From positions 620,001 to 684,000 of the forward strand of contig NZ_CP033831.1 in assembly GCF_003812745.1 (NCBI RefSeq): a stretch of DNA of 64,000 bases, written 5' to 3'. The stretch's first letter is position 1; every line of letters starts with the position of its first letter. Shown here one piece after another: positions 25,690-34,948 of the stretch. The DNA is from Serratia sp. FDAARGOS_506. GTDB lineage: Bacteria; Pseudomonadota; Gammaproteobacteria; Enterobacterales; Enterobacteriaceae. The translations under genes and the position numbers were made by a program. The notes beneath the pieces were generated by a model. That model was not told where the DNA came from and ran no database searches. It saw only the letters and a list, made by a program, of their open reading frames with translations.

Positions 25690-27243
25690 ATGACTATGGA
25701 TAATGCGGCACAACCCATCCTTACCCTCAGCCACATCGTCAAACGATTTGGCGGCAACGTGGCGGTCAACGACGTCAGCCTGCAGGTGATGCCGGGCGAG
25801 GTTCTGGCGCTGCTGGGCGAAAACGGCGCCGGCAAATCGACGCTGATCAAAGTGCTGGCAGGCGTCTACCCGCGCGACGGCGGCGATATTCGCTTTCAGG
25901 GCGCAAGCATCGCCTCTGCCGCCGCGATAAAAAGCGACAGCCGCCAGCCGATCGCCTTTATTCATCAGGATCTCGGCCTGATCGAATGGATGACGGTGTC
26001 GGAGAACATGGCGCTGGTCATGGGATTTCCCCGCCGCTTTGGGTTGATCGACTGGCGCGCCATTCGCAGCCGGGCGGTACAGGCGCTGCAAGACGTGGGC
26101 ATCGCCCTCGATCCCGACGCGCGCGTCTTCGAACTGTCACGCACCGAAAAGTCGTTGCTGGCGATCGCCCGCGCGGTGGCGGTCAACGCCGAGCTGCTGG
26201 TGCTGGATGAACCGACCGCCTCCCTGCCAGCCAACGACGTGCGTCATCTGTTTGCCGTAATCAACCGGCTGCGCGCCAAAAAGGTCGGCATGATTTACGT
26301 CACCCACCGTCTGGACGAAGTGATCGAAATCGCCGATCGGGTCTGCGTGATGCGCGACGGGCGCTATGTCGCCGGCGGCCGCACCGCCGACTACTCCCTG
26401 CGCGATCTGGTGCAAACCATCGTCGGCGAAGCGATGGCGGACGATCAACGCGAACCGCTACCGGAACATCGCCCACCAGTGCTGCAGCTCGATAGTGTCA
26501 CGGTGGGCGACATCGGCCCGGTGAGCTTCGATTTGCAGCCGGGCGAGATGCTGGCGCTGGCCGGCCTGCGCGGGGCCGGGCAAGAAGAGATCGGTCGGCT
26601 GTTGTTCGGCTTGCGTCAGGCCGACGGCGGCGCGATTCGGTTTCGGGATCGGCCCTATCTGGCAAGCTCCCCGCAGCAGGCGATGGCCTGCGGCGTTTCG
26701 CTGGTGGCAGGCGATCGCACCGGCGAAAGCCTGGTGATGTCGATGAGCGTGCGTGAAAACCTGTTTATCAATCCTTGCGCCAGCGGCCATCGGCTGCTCT
26801 CCCGCTATGGGCGGCGGGCGGAGATCGGCGCCAGCTGGTGGAAAGTGCAGCTGTTCGACGTGCGCCCCAAGGACGTCAATATCGATATCAGCGCGCTGTC
26901 CGGCGGCAACCAGCAAAAGGTAGTGATGGCGCGCTGGATGCATCTGGGTGCACCACTGTTAATCCTGGAAGATCCCACCGCCGGCGTGGACGTCGGCGCA
27001 CGAGCAGAAATCTACCATCTGCTGAATAAATCCCTGGCGGAAGGCGTGGCGGTACTGGTGATCTCCAACGATTTCGAGGAGATCGCCCATATTTGCAACC
27101 GCGCGCTGGTGTTCAACCGCGGGAAAGTGGTCGGCGAGCTGAAAAATCAGCAGGTGTCATTCGCCAATTTATTGGAGCTGGCCTCTGCCAGCACCGGGGA
27201 AAGCGTCGCAATCACGTCAGAATCCGAGGTAGGCCATGTCTAA
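25690..27243 (+). CDS. Sugar ABC transporter, double ATPase subunit
   Basis: The 517-residue RbsA/AraG-type protein has two ATPase domains. Domain 1 (about 10-240) has Walker A LLGENGAGKST and Walker B LLVLDEPTASL, but its signature reads ELSRTEKSLLAIARA instead of LSGGQ. Domain 2 (about 265-505) lacks a canonical Walker A (LAGLRGAGQEEI) yet has a full signature LSGGNQQK and Walker B LLILEDPTAGVD. This asymmetric pattern, with composite sites, is common in the family. It overlaps the permease gene by 8 bp. I infer import of a sugar acid or lactone from its co-regulation with the diketogulonate operon. Confidence 0.92.
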   Translation: MTMDNAAQPILTLSHIVKRFGGNVAVNDVSLQVMPGEVLALLGENGAGKSTLIKVLAGVYPRDGGDIRFQGASIASAAAIKSDSRQPIAFIHQDLGLIEWMTVSENMALVMGFPRRFGLIDWRAIRSRAVQALQDVGIALDPDARVFELSRTEKSLLAIARAVAVNAELLVLDEPTASLPANDVRHLFAVINRLRAKKVGMIYVTHRLDEVIEIADRVCVMRDGRYVAGGRTADYSLRDLVQTIVGEAMADDQREPLPEHRPPVLQLDSVTVGDIGPVSFDLQPGEMLALAGLRGAGQEEIGRLLFGLRQADGGAIRFRDRPYLASSPQQAMACGVSLVAGDRTGESLVMSMSVRENLFINPCASGHRLLSRYGRRAEIGASWWKVQLFDVRPKDVNIDISALSGGNQQKVVMARWMHLGAPLLILEDPTAGVDVGARAEIYHLLNKSLAEGVAVLVISNDFEEIAHICNRALVFNRGKVVGELKNQQVSFANLLELASASTGESVAITSESEVGHV

Positions 27244-28318
27244 AACATCCGTTAAATCAACCGCGCTGGAGCAGCGCGTCAGCCTGGCGCAGGACGGCGC
27301 CGGCCCGTGGCTGATGCAGGTACTCACCCGCTATGGCCTGCTGCTGCTGTGCGTCGCGCTGGTCGTGCTGTTCTCACTGATCACTCCCTCTTTCGCATCG
27401 ATGCTGACGCTGCAGGCGATCCTGTCGAGCAAAGCCAAAATCGCCCTGTTGGCGCTGGCGGCAACCATCCCGATGATCGTGGGCAAGATCGATCTTAACG
27501 TCGGTTTCGGCATTGTGCTGTGGCACATCCTGGCGATCACGCTACAGGTAGAATACGGCTTCTCCTGGCAGATGGCGGTGCTGACAGTACTGGCGATCTC
27601 GGCGCTGTACGGCTTGCTGAACGGCATTCTGGTGGCGCTGGCCGATATCGACAGCTTCGTCGCCACCCTCGGTTCCGGCACCGTACTGTACGCCATCGCC
27701 CTGTGGCACTCCGGCGGGCGTCAGATCGTCGGCGACTTGCCGGATGCCTTTATCGCGCTGCACCACACCGAGATCGCCGGTATTCCGATCGTGGCGTTTT
27801 ACGTGCTGATCGTCGCGGTGGTGCTGTGGCTTATCACCGAACACACTCCGCTCGGCCGCTGCATGTATGCGGTGGGCGGCAACCCGGCGGCGGCTCGCCT
27901 GAACGGCATCTCGGTCAACCGCTTCACCATCGGTGCCTTCATCGCCTCCAGCGTGCTCACCGGTTTCAGCGGCGTGTTGATCGCCGCCGAACAGGGCGTC
28001 GGCCAGGCCAGCGTCGGGATGGACTATCTGCTGCCGGCGCTGGTCGGCGCTTTCCTCGGCAGCACCACCATTCGCCCAGGGCGCGTCAACGTCTGGGGCA
28101 CCGTGGTCGGCATCGCCATTCTGGCTATCGGCATCGCCGGCATTCAGCAGTTCGGCGGCGAATTCTGGGTCGAGCCGCTGTTCAATGGCGCGACGCTGCT
28201 GCTGTCGATCACCCTGGCCGGCTATGCCCAACGCCGCCGGCTGCTCAATCAAAAAGCGGTACAACGCAGCCAGGCGACGCCGGCTGACAACAACAACCAG
28301 ACAGCGACCCATTCTTAA
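27236..28318 (+). CDS. Sugar ABC transporter permease
   Basis: The 360-residue BPD_transp_2/RbsC-type permease has about nine to ten hydrophobic segments, with the family's GLLNGILVALADIDSFVATLGS and YAVGGNPAAARLNGISVNRF cytoplasmic motif that contacts the ATPase. It has an extended N-terminus of about 35 polar residues. The start ATG lies inside the ATPase gene, an 8-bp overlap, and the binding-protein gene follows 14 bp downstream. It would form the homodimeric membrane channel of the importer. Confidence 0.92.
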   Translation: MSKTSVKSTALEQRVSLAQDGAGPWLMQVLTRYGLLLLCVALVVLFSLITPSFASMLTLQAILSSKAKIALLALAATIPMIVGKIDLNVGFGIVLWHILAITLQVEYGFSWQMAVLTVLAISALYGLLNGILVALADIDSFVATLGSGTVLYAIALWHSGGRQIVGDLPDAFIALHHTEIAGIPIVAFYVLIVAVVLWLITEHTPLGRCMYAVGGNPAAARLNGISVNRFTIGAFIASSVLTGFSGVLIAAEQGVGQASVGMDYLLPALVGAFLGSTTIRPGRVNVWGTVVGIAILAIGIAGIQQFGGEFWVEPLFNGATLLLSITLAGYAQRRRLLNQKAVQRSQATPADNNNQTATHS

Positions 28319-28332
28319 ACCAGGAGCACACC

Positions 28333-29433
28333 ATGAAACGCATTTGGCTGTTATCGGGGTTCACGACACTGCTGCTCGCCGCATCGCCGGCCAGGGCCGA
28401 CGCCTATCTCGATCAGGCCACCGCCGCCGTCGCGAAGGCCACTGCCAGCGCCACCCAGTGGGACGGTCCCACCAGCGGCCCGCAGCTGCAGGCCAACAAG
28501 AAAATCATTTTTATCGCCTCCGACATGAAGAACGGCGGCGTACAAGGGGTACAGCAGGGATTGAGCGAAGCGGCGAAGGCCGCCGGTTGGAAGCTGGAAA
28601 CGCTCGACGGTGGCGGTTCGGTGAAAGATCAGCTGGCATCGCTCAATCAGGCCATCGCCCAAAAACCGGACGGCATCGTGATCGGCGGCTGGAACCCCAA
28701 CGTCGCCAAGATCCCGCTGAAAAAGGCCGTGCAACAGGGCATCGTGCTGACCGCCTGGCACGCGGTGCCGGAACCGGGCCCCATCGCCAACTACAACGTG
28801 TTCTATAACGTCACGTCGGATTCCAACGAAGTGGCTCGCATCGCTGCGCAATACGCGGTGGTGCAATCCGGCGGCAAAGCGAGCGTGCTGATTTTCACCG
28901 ACTCGCTGTACCAAATCGCGCTGGACAAGGCCAACGTCATGAAAGAAGAGATCGCCAAATGCGGCGGCTGCACGCTGCTGGAATTCATCGACACGCCGCT
29001 GGCCGATACCGCCAACCGCATGCCGGCGATGACCTTCAGCCTGCTGCAGAAATATGGCGACAAATTCCAATATGCGCTGGCGATCAACGATCTGTACTTC
29101 GACTTTATGGCCCCGGCACTGAAGACCGCCGGTAAAGGCGGCAAGAACGCGCCTTACAACGTATCGGCCGGCGACGGTTCGATCTCCGCTTACCAGCGTA
29201 TCCGGTCGGGCGACAGCCAGTCGGCGACGGTGCCGGAACCCTTGAAGCTGCACGGTTGGCAACTACTGGACGAATTCAACCGCGCCTTCGCCAAACAGCC
29301 GCCTTCCGGCTACGTCACCCCGGCGCATCTGGTGACCCGCGACAATATCGCCGCCGACGGCGGCGCCAATAACCTGTATGACCCGCAAAACGATTATCAG
29401 GGCCATTACAAAGCGATCTGGGGCGTGAAGTGA
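28333..29433 (+). CDS. Periplasmic substrate-binding protein of the co-regulated ABC importer
   Basis: The 366-residue protein has a signal peptide (MKRIWLLSGFTTLLLAASPARA, cleavage about 22) and a type I periplasmic binding fold (KIIFIASDMKNGGVQG, GIVIGGWNPN, SVLIFTDSLYQIALDK). AGGAGC precedes the start. It is about 40 residues longer than RbsB and has extra cysteines (CGGC at about 213-216), which could form a disulfide. The ligand is unknown. Regulation with the diketogulonate genes suggests an oxidised sugar acid or its lactone. Confidence 0.9.
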   Translation: MKRIWLLSGFTTLLLAASPARADAYLDQATAAVAKATASATQWDGPTSGPQLQANKKIIFIASDMKNGGVQGVQQGLSEAAKAAGWKLETLDGGGSVKDQLASLNQAIAQKPDGIVIGGWNPNVAKIPLKKAVQQGIVLTAWHAVPEPGPIANYNVFYNVTSDSNEVARIAAQYAVVQSGGKASVLIFTDSLYQIALDKANVMKEEIAKCGGCTLLEFIDTPLADTANRMPAMTFSLLQKYGDKFQYALAINDLYFDFMAPALKTAGKGGKNAPYNVSAGDGSISAYQRIRSGDSQSATVPEPLKLHGWQLLDEFNRAFAKQPPSGYVTPAHLVTRDNIAADGGANNLYDPQNDYQGHYKAIWGVK

Positions 29434-30296
29434 ACGGGGATTCATTGCGCACGCCCGCCCGGCTCGAGCGTCTGTGTTCGCCGGCGATTTGGGCCGAAGG
29501 GCCGGTGTGGCTGCCGCAGGAGGATGCGGTGGTGTTCAGCGACGTGAAAGGCAATCGCATGTTCCGCTGGTCGCGCGGGGGTGAGCTGAGCCTATACCGC
29601 TCGCCGTCGCACTACGCCAACGGCAATGCGCGCGATGGTGAGGGGCGCGTGGTCAGCTGCGAACACGGGCGGCGTGGCATCAGCCGCACCGAAAGCGATG
29701 GTGAGGTGCGCCTGTTGATCGATCGCGTCGACGGCAAGCGCTTTAACTCGCCGAACGACGTGGCGGTGCGTTCCGACGGCACCCTGTGGTTCACCGATCC
29801 CCCCTACGGCATCATCGGCGACGAAGAAGGCTACAAATCGGAAAGCCAGGTGATCGGTTGTTACCTCTACTGCTTCGATCCGCTCGACGGTTCACTGACC
29901 ATCGCCGCCTGCGACCTGCAGCGCCCCAACGGCCTGGCGTTTTCACCAGATGAAAAATGGCTGTATGTCGCGGACATGTCGATCGTGGATTTCCCGACGC
30001 TGGGCCGCCGCGAGCTACGCGTCTATGCGGTCAACGGCCGCGAGCTGCAAGCCGGCCGCCGTTTCGCGACGGTTGAACCCGGTTTCCCGGACGGGTTCTG
30101 CGTCGATCGGGCCGGCAATCTGTTTTGCAGCTGCGCCGACGGCGTGCTGGTCTTTAATCCTGAGGGGCGACAGATCGACAAAATCAGCGTGCCGGAACGC
30201 GTCTCCAATTGTACCTTCGGCGGCCCGAACGGCGATGAGCTCTATATCACCGCCACCACCTCGCTCTACCGCATGGTGCTGAACACCCGCGGTTAG
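29430..30296 (+). CDS. SMP-30/gluconolactonase-family lactonase
   Basis: The 288-residue six-bladed beta-propeller has the family's metal-binding pattern: Glu in WAEGPVW near residue 27, Asn in FNSPNDVAV, and Asp in KWLYVADMS, plus PNGLAFSPDE. These residues coordinate the divalent metal used for lactone hydrolysis. It starts with GTG overlapping the binding-protein stop (GTGA), so it is translationally coupled to the importer. No signal peptide is present, so it acts in the cytosol on an imported lactone. Together with the dlgD operon this predicts lactone opening to 2,3-diketogulonate, an inference. Confidence 0.9.
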   Translation: MNGDSLRTPARLERLCSPAIWAEGPVWLPQEDAVVFSDVKGNRMFRWSRGGELSLYRSPSHYANGNARDGEGRVVSCEHGRRGISRTESDGEVRLLIDRVDGKRFNSPNDVAVRSDGTLWFTDPPYGIIGDEEGYKSESQVIGCYLYCFDPLDGSLTIAACDLQRPNGLAFSPDEKWLYVADMSIVDFPTLGRRELRVYAVNGRELQAGRRFATVEPGFPDGFCVDRAGNLFCSCADGVLVFNPEGRQIDKISVPERVSNCTFGGPNGDELYITATTSLYRMVLNTRG

Positions 30297-30313
30297 CCGG
30301 GGTCTGGCAAAAC

Positions 30314-30342
30314 GCAGGGTGGGTTTCGATCCGCCCTGCTTT
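30314..30342 (+). terminator. Terminator of the ABC/lactonase operon
   Basis: GCAGGGTGG / CCGCCCTGC (9 bp with one G-T pair), loop of 8 nt, then TTTTG-like tail. It is 17 bp after the lactonase stop. Confidence 0.7.
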
Positions 30343-30374
30343 GTCACGTCTGAAGCACGCCATCTCCACCAAAA

Positions 30375-30390
30375 CGTGGCGACGATCACA
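30375..30390 (+). promoter_or_regulatory. Candidate CRP site upstream of dlgD
   Basis: CGTGG-CGACGA-TCACA has a perfect right half-site and correct 6-bp spacing; the left half-site is 3 of 5. It is about 100 bp upstream of the predicted start of transcription. CRP control would fit a sugar catabolic operon. Confidence 0.4.
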
Positions 30391-30448
30391 AAATCACCAC
30401 TCAATTTTAACATCCTGTTTTTCATGAATAATTTTACTCCCCCTTGCT

Positions 30449-30477
30449 TTGACTTCCCTGAATCGTCGGGATAGCAT
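30449..30477 (+). promoter_or_regulatory. dlgD operon promoter
   Basis: TTGACT (30449-30454), 17 bp, TAGCAT (30472-30477). The operator-like element begins 4 bp further on, and the dlgD start codon is 76 bp downstream of the -10. Confidence 0.7.
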
Positions 30478-30480
30478 TTA

Positions 30481-30510
30481 TTGAAATGCAATTTCGTATA
30501 TTGAAATTTA
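30481..30510 (+). promoter_or_regulatory. Candidate YiaJ operator 2 (dlgD operon)
   Basis: TTGAAAT-GCA followed by a 20-bp block ending ATATTGAAATTTA matches the element at 25584-25613 at 27 of 30 positions. It is placed the same way relative to its -10 box. Its left part is an inverted repeat GAAAT-GCA-ATTTC. Confidence 0.75.
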
Positions 30511-30552
30511 GCGAACCAAAAACAAGCAATGGCGCATCAGCGGAGAATCGGC

Positions 30553-31551
30553 ATGAGAGTGAGTTACAGCGAGTTAAAACACCAATTCAAACGCGCATTA
30601 TTGGCGCGCGGCGTGGCGGAGCACACCGCCGACGACTGTGCCGGCATGTTCGCCGACACCACCGCCAGCGGCGTTTACTCCCACGGCGTTAACCGCTTTC
30701 CGCGCTTTATTCAGCAGCTGGACGCCGGCGACATCGTGCCGGACGCTGAACCCAGCAAGCTGTTGTCTCTGGGTGCGATCGAACAATGGGATGCGCATCA
30801 GGGCATCGGCAACCTTACCGCCCGCCGCATGATGGATCGCGCCATGCAGTTGGCCGACGATCATGGCATCGGTCTGGTGGCGCTGCGCAACGCCAACCAC
30901 TGGATGCGCGGCGGCGGCTATGGCTGGCAGGCGGCGGAAAAAGGCTATGTCGGCATTTGCTGGACCAACTCGATCGCCGTGATGCCGCCGTGGGGCGCCA
31001 AAACGTGCCGTATCGGCACCAACCCGCTGATCGTCGCCGTGCCCGGCAACCCGATCACCATGGTGGACATGTCGATGTCGATGTTTTCCTACGGCGCGCT
31101 GGAGCTGAACCGGTTGGCGGGCAAAACCCTGCCGGTGGACGGCGGCTTCGACAACGACGGTCGGTTAACCCGCGATCCGGCGACCATCGAGGAAAACCGA
31201 CGCATCCTGCCAATGGGGTACTGGAAAGGATCGGCGCTGTCGATCGTGCTGGACATGATCGCCACCCTGCTGTCCGGCGGCGCCTCGGTGGCGGAAGTGA
31301 CGGAAGATCATCGCGACGAATACGGCGTATCGCAGGTGTTCATCGCAATCGAGATCGATCGATTGATCGACGGCGACAGCCGCGATCAAAAACTGCAGCG
31401 CATCATGGATTACGTCACCAGCGCCGAACGGGACAATCCCGACGTCGCCATTCGCCTGCCGGGCCACAAGTTCCCGCGCATTCAGGAAGAAAACCTGCGC
31501 GACGGCATTCCCGTCGACGAACGGGTTTGGGCGCGCATTCAGGCGCTGTAA
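30553..31551 (+). CDS. dlgD: 2,3-diketo-L-gulonate reductase
   Basis: The 332-residue malate/L-lactate dehydrogenase-family enzyme (YiaK) has the same length as the E. coli protein and near-identity across [33 protein letters not shown] and [17 protein letters not shown]. It reduces 2,3-diketo-L-gulonate to 3-keto-L-gulonate with NADH. I use ATG 30553 because [12 protein letters not shown] aligns with the known start; the frame is open eight codons earlier. It is first in a six-to-seven gene operon and is preceded by the YiaJ-type operator. Confidence 0.95.
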   Translation: MRVSYSELKHQFKRALLARGVAEHTADDCAGMFADTTASGVYSHGVNRFPRFIQQLDAGDIVPDAEPSKLLSLGAIEQWDAHQGIGNLTARRMMDRAMQLADDHGIGLVALRNANHWMRGGGYGWQAAEKGYVGICWTNSIAVMPPWGAKTCRIGTNPLIVAVPGNPITMVDMSMSMFSYGALELNRLAGKTLPVDGGFDNDGRLTRDPATIEENRRILPMGYWKGSALSIVLDMIATLLSGGASVAEVTEDHRDEYGVSQVFIAIEIDRLIDGDSRDQKLQRIMDYVTSAERDNPDVAIRLPGHKFPRIQEENLRDGIPVDERVWARIQAL

Positions 31552-31565
31552 CGGGAGGAGTCATC

Positions 31566-32036
31566 ATGATATTCGGTCACATCGCCAACACCGCACCCGA
31601 GCAGTACCCGGTACCGGTCGCCAACGCCGTCGCCTATTTGCAGCGCACTGATTTCAGCACATTCCCCGCAGGGCGCTATGAAGATCCCGCCACCGGCTAC
31701 GTGGTGCAAGTGCTGGATCTGCATACCCAACCACCAGATGCGCTGCGCCCCGAAGTGCATCGGCAAAACGTCGACGTGCAGTTTCTGGTCAGCGGCACCG
31801 AGCTTATCGGCGTAGCGGCGGACAGCGGCGACAACGTCGTTCATCAGGAGCTGCTGGCGCAGCGCGACATCCTGTTTTATCGGGACGTGGCCGACGAGTC
31901 CTGGCTCACGATGCGGCCAGGCAACTTCGCGGTATTTTTCCCGCAGGACGTGCATCGCCCGGCCTGCATTAACCAACGCCCCAGCGCGATACGCAAGGTG
32001 GTGGTGAAGATACCGCTGGCGTCGTTTAGCGCCTGA
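31566..32036 (+). CDS. yiaL: YhcH/YjgK/YiaL (DUF386) family protein
   Basis: The 156-residue cupin-like protein has the DUF386 landmarks RPEVHRQNVDVQFLVSG (histidine/Glu cluster) and FFPQDVHRPAC (metal-site His). E. coli YiaL sits at the same place in its operon. Related proteins (NanQ/YhcH) act on sugar anomers or isomers, so a mutarotase-like role on a pathway intermediate is possible. GGGAGG lies just before the ATG at 31566, 14 bp after dlgD. Confidence 0.88.
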   Translation: MIFGHIANTAPEQYPVPVANAVAYLQRTDFSTFPAGRYEDPATGYVVQVLDLHTQPPDALRPEVHRQNVDVQFLVSGTELIGVAADSGDNVVHQELLAQRDILFYRDVADESWLTMRPGNFAVFFPQDVHRPACINQRPSAIRKVVVKIPLASFSA

Positions 32037-32162
32037 TCGGCCGCAATCCCCATAACGATAGCAACACCGGTCCATGGGGCCTGTGCGGACGCCCCTGCGC
32101 CCAAATCAACCAAAACAATAACGCCCGACCCTACAAAAAAGCGAACATCGAAAGAGGTCCTT

Positions 32163-33458
32163 ATGAATACAGCCTCCGTTTCCGTCAGCCAAAGCCAGGC
32201 GATCCCCAAGCTCCGCTGGCTGAGGATCGTGCCGCCGATCCTCATCACTTGCATCATTTCTTACATGGACCGGGTCAACATCGCCTTCGCCATGCCCGGC
32301 GGCATGGATGACGAACTCGGCATCACCGCATCAATGGCCGGGCTGGCCGGTGGCATCTTCTTTATCGGCTATCTGTTTCTGCAGGTGCCCGGCGGCAAGC
32401 TGGCGGTATACGGTAACGGCAAGAAATTCATCGGCTGGTCACTGTTGGCCTGGGCGGTGATCTCGGTGTTGACCGGCCTGGTCACCAACCAGTACCAGTT
32501 GCTGTTCCTGCGCTTCGCCCTCGGCGTTTCCGAAGGCGGCATGCTGCCGGTGGTGCTGACCATGATCAGCAACTGGTTCCCGGATAAGGAACGCGGCCGC
32601 GCCAACGCCATCGTCATCATGTTCGTGCCGATCGCCGGTATCCTCACCGCCCCGCTGTCGGGTTGGATCATCACCGCCTGGGACTGGCGCATGCTGTTTC
32701 TGGTGGAAGGCGGCCTGTCGCTGGTGGTGATGGTGTTGTGGTACTTCACCATCAGCAACCGGCCGCAGGAAGCGAAATGGATCTCGCAGGCGGAAAAAGA
32801 GTATCTGGTGAAAACCCTGCACGACGAACAGCTGCTGATTAAAGGAAAAACGGTGCGCAACGCCTCGCTGCGCCGAGTGCTGGGCGACCGGATCATGTGG
32901 CAGCTGATCCTGGTGAATTTCTTCTACCAGACAGGTATCTACGGTTACACCCTGTGGCTGCCGACCATTTTGAAAGGGCTGACCCACGGTGATATGGAGC
33001 AAGTGGGCATGCTGGCTATCCTGCCCTATATCGGCGCCATCTTCGGCATGCTGATCATCTCGACCCTCTCCGATCGCACCGGCAAGCGCAAAGTTTTCGT
33101 CGCCCTGCCGCTGGCCTGCTTTGCTGCCTGCATGGCGCTGTCAGTGCTGCTTAAGGATCACGTCTGGTGGTCTTACGCCGCGCTGGTCGGCTGCGGCGTA
33201 TTTATTCAGGCGGCGGCCGGGGTGTTCTGGACCATCCCGCCCAAATTGTTCAATGCCGAAGTCGCCGGCGGCGCGCGTGGCGTGATCAATGCACTGGGCA
33301 ACCTCGGCGGCTTTTGCGGCCCCTATATGGTCGGCGTGTTAATCAGCCTGTTCAGCAAGGACGTCGGCGTCTACAGCCTGGCGGCTTCGCTGGCGATCGC
33401 CTCCGTGCTGGCGTTAATGCTGCCCACTAAATGCGACCACAGCGCGAGGAACCCATGA
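32163..33458 (+). CDS. MFS transporter (anion:cation symporter type)
   Basis: The 431-residue protein has about 12 transmembrane segments and the ACS-family signature SYMDRVNIAFAMPGG at about 36-50, FALGVSEGGMLPVV, and NWFPDKERGRANA. In E. coli this position holds the TRAP transporter yiaMNO for 2,3-diketo-L-gulonate. Here one MFS gene replaces it, so it probably imports that acid or another sugar acid with protons. It is preceded by a 126-bp gap and AGAGGTCC, and its stop overlaps the lyxK start (ATGA). Confidence 0.9.
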   Translation: MNTASVSVSQSQAIPKLRWLRIVPPILITCIISYMDRVNIAFAMPGGMDDELGITASMAGLAGGIFFIGYLFLQVPGGKLAVYGNGKKFIGWSLLAWAVISVLTGLVTNQYQLLFLRFALGVSEGGMLPVVLTMISNWFPDKERGRANAIVIMFVPIAGILTAPLSGWIITAWDWRMLFLVEGGLSLVVMVLWYFTISNRPQEAKWISQAEKEYLVKTLHDEQLLIKGKTVRNASLRRVLGDRIMWQLILVNFFYQTGIYGYTLWLPTILKGLTHGDMEQVGMLAILPYIGAIFGMLIISTLSDRTGKRKVFVALPLACFAACMALSVLLKDHVWWSYAALVGCGVFIQAAAGVFWTIPPKLFNAEVAGGARGVINALGNLGGFCGPYMVGVLISLFSKDVGVYSLAASLAIASVLALMLPTKCDHSARNP

Positions 33459-34948
33459 TGGAATATTGGCTGGGGCTCGACTGCGGCGGTACCTTCATCA
33501 AGGCGGGATTATACGACCGCAGGGGCAATGAACACGGCGTTGCACGGCGCAATCTGGCGATCGTCGCGCCGCAGCCCGGTTGGGCCGAACGCGATATGGC
33601 ATCGCTGTGGCGCACCGCCGCCGACGTGATCCGCGAAGTACTGTCTGCCAGCGGCGTCGCCGCCGGCGCCATCCAGGCCATCGGCATCTCGGCGCAGGGC
33701 AAGGGCGCATTTCTGCTGGATAAACAGGGGCAGCCGCTGGGCAACGCCATGCTCTCTTCCGATCAGCGCGCGCTGGCGCTGGTGCAGGAATGGCAGCGGC
33801 AGGGCGTGCCGCAGACGCTGTATCCGCAAACGCGCCAAACGCTGTGGACCGGGCACCCGGTCTCGCTGCTGCGCTGGCTGAAGCGCCATCAGCCGGAACG
33901 TTACGCCCGCATCGGCAGCGTGCTGATGGCGCACGACTACCTGCGCTATTGCCTGACCGGCGAGCTGGCCTGCGAAGAAACCAATATCTCCGAATCCAAC
34001 CTGTATCAGATGCGCAGCGGGCGCTATGACCCGGCGCTGGCGCAGCTGCTGGATATCGGCGACATCATGCCCGCCCTGCCAACAATTATCGGCCCGGCCG
34101 ATATCGCCGGGCGCGTCGATATAAACGCCGCAGCCATCACCGGCCTGCAAGCCGGCACCCCGGTGGTCGGCGGATTGTTCGACGTGGTATCCACCGCGCT
34201 GTGCGCCGGCTTGCAGGACGAAACCCGGCTCAACGCGGTGATGGGAACCTGGTCGGTCACCAGCGGCATCACCGACACCATCGTCGACGGTTTTGATCAT
34301 CCCTTTGTCTATGGCCGCCACGCCGAAAGCGGCCAATACATCGTGCACGAAGCCAGCCCCACCTCCGCCGCCAACCTGGAATGGTTCTGCCGTCAATGGG
34401 GGCTGCAGGACTACGGCCAACTTAACCACTGGGTCGCCGCGCTGCCGAAGGCCGCCGGCGATCTGCTGTTCGCCCCTTTCCTTTACGGCTCCAACGCCGG
34501 CCTGGGGCTAAGCGCCAGCTTCTACGGCCTGCAGGCCTTCCACCAGCGAGAACACCTGGTGCAGGCGATCTACGAAGGCGTGGTGTTCTGCCACATGACG
34601 CACCTCAACCGCATGCGCCTGCGTTTCCCCGCGACGCAGGCGCTGCGCGTGACCGGCGGCCCTGCCAAGTCTCTCCCCTGGATGCAAATGTTCGCCGACA
34701 TCAGCGGCCTGCCGGTGGAGCTGCCGCAGGTGGAGGAAACCGGCTGTCTGGGCGCGGCGATGGCGGCCATGGTCGGCAGCGGCGTCTTTGACGATTTCAT
34801 TGCCGCCCAGCGCCGGCTGGCGCCCCGTATCGAGCGGCTGCTGCCAGATGCGGCTGCCGCCGAAGCTTACGACAACAAACACCAACGTTATCAGGCGCTG
34901 ATTGCTGCATTGCAAAATCTGCAGCCCGCCAACAAGGAGGCTCCATGA
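33455..34948 (+). CDS. lyxK: L-xylulose / 3-keto-L-gulonate kinase
   Basis: The 497-residue FGGY kinase has the N-terminal YWLGLDCGGTFIKAGLYDR, the substrate Asp region GGLFDVVSTALCAG and the ATP-site RVTGGPAKSLPWMQM. It is close to E. coli LyxK (YiaP). It phosphorylates 3-keto-L-gulonate, and L-xylulose, at the expense of ATP. ATG 33455 overlaps the transporter stop. A second in-frame ATG follows at 33458. It overlaps sgbH by four bases. Confidence 0.93.
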   Translation: MMEYWLGLDCGGTFIKAGLYDRRGNEHGVARRNLAIVAPQPGWAERDMASLWRTAADVIREVLSASGVAAGAIQAIGISAQGKGAFLLDKQGQPLGNAMLSSDQRALALVQEWQRQGVPQTLYPQTRQTLWTGHPVSLLRWLKRHQPERYARIGSVLMAHDYLRYCLTGELACEETNISESNLYQMRSGRYDPALAQLLDIGDIMPALPTIIGPADIAGRVDINAAAITGLQAGTPVVGGLFDVVSTALCAGLQDETRLNAVMGTWSVTSGITDTIVDGFDHPFVYGRHAESGQYIVHEASPTSAANLEWFCRQWGLQDYGQLNHWVAALPKAAGDLLFAPFLYGSNAGLGLSASFYGLQAFHQREHLVQAIYEGVVFCHMTHLNRMRLRFPATQALRVTGGPAKSLPWMQMFADISGLPVELPQVEETGCLGAAMAAMVGSGVFDDFIAAQRRLAPRIERLLPDAAAAEAYDNKHQRYQALIAALQNLQPANKEAP

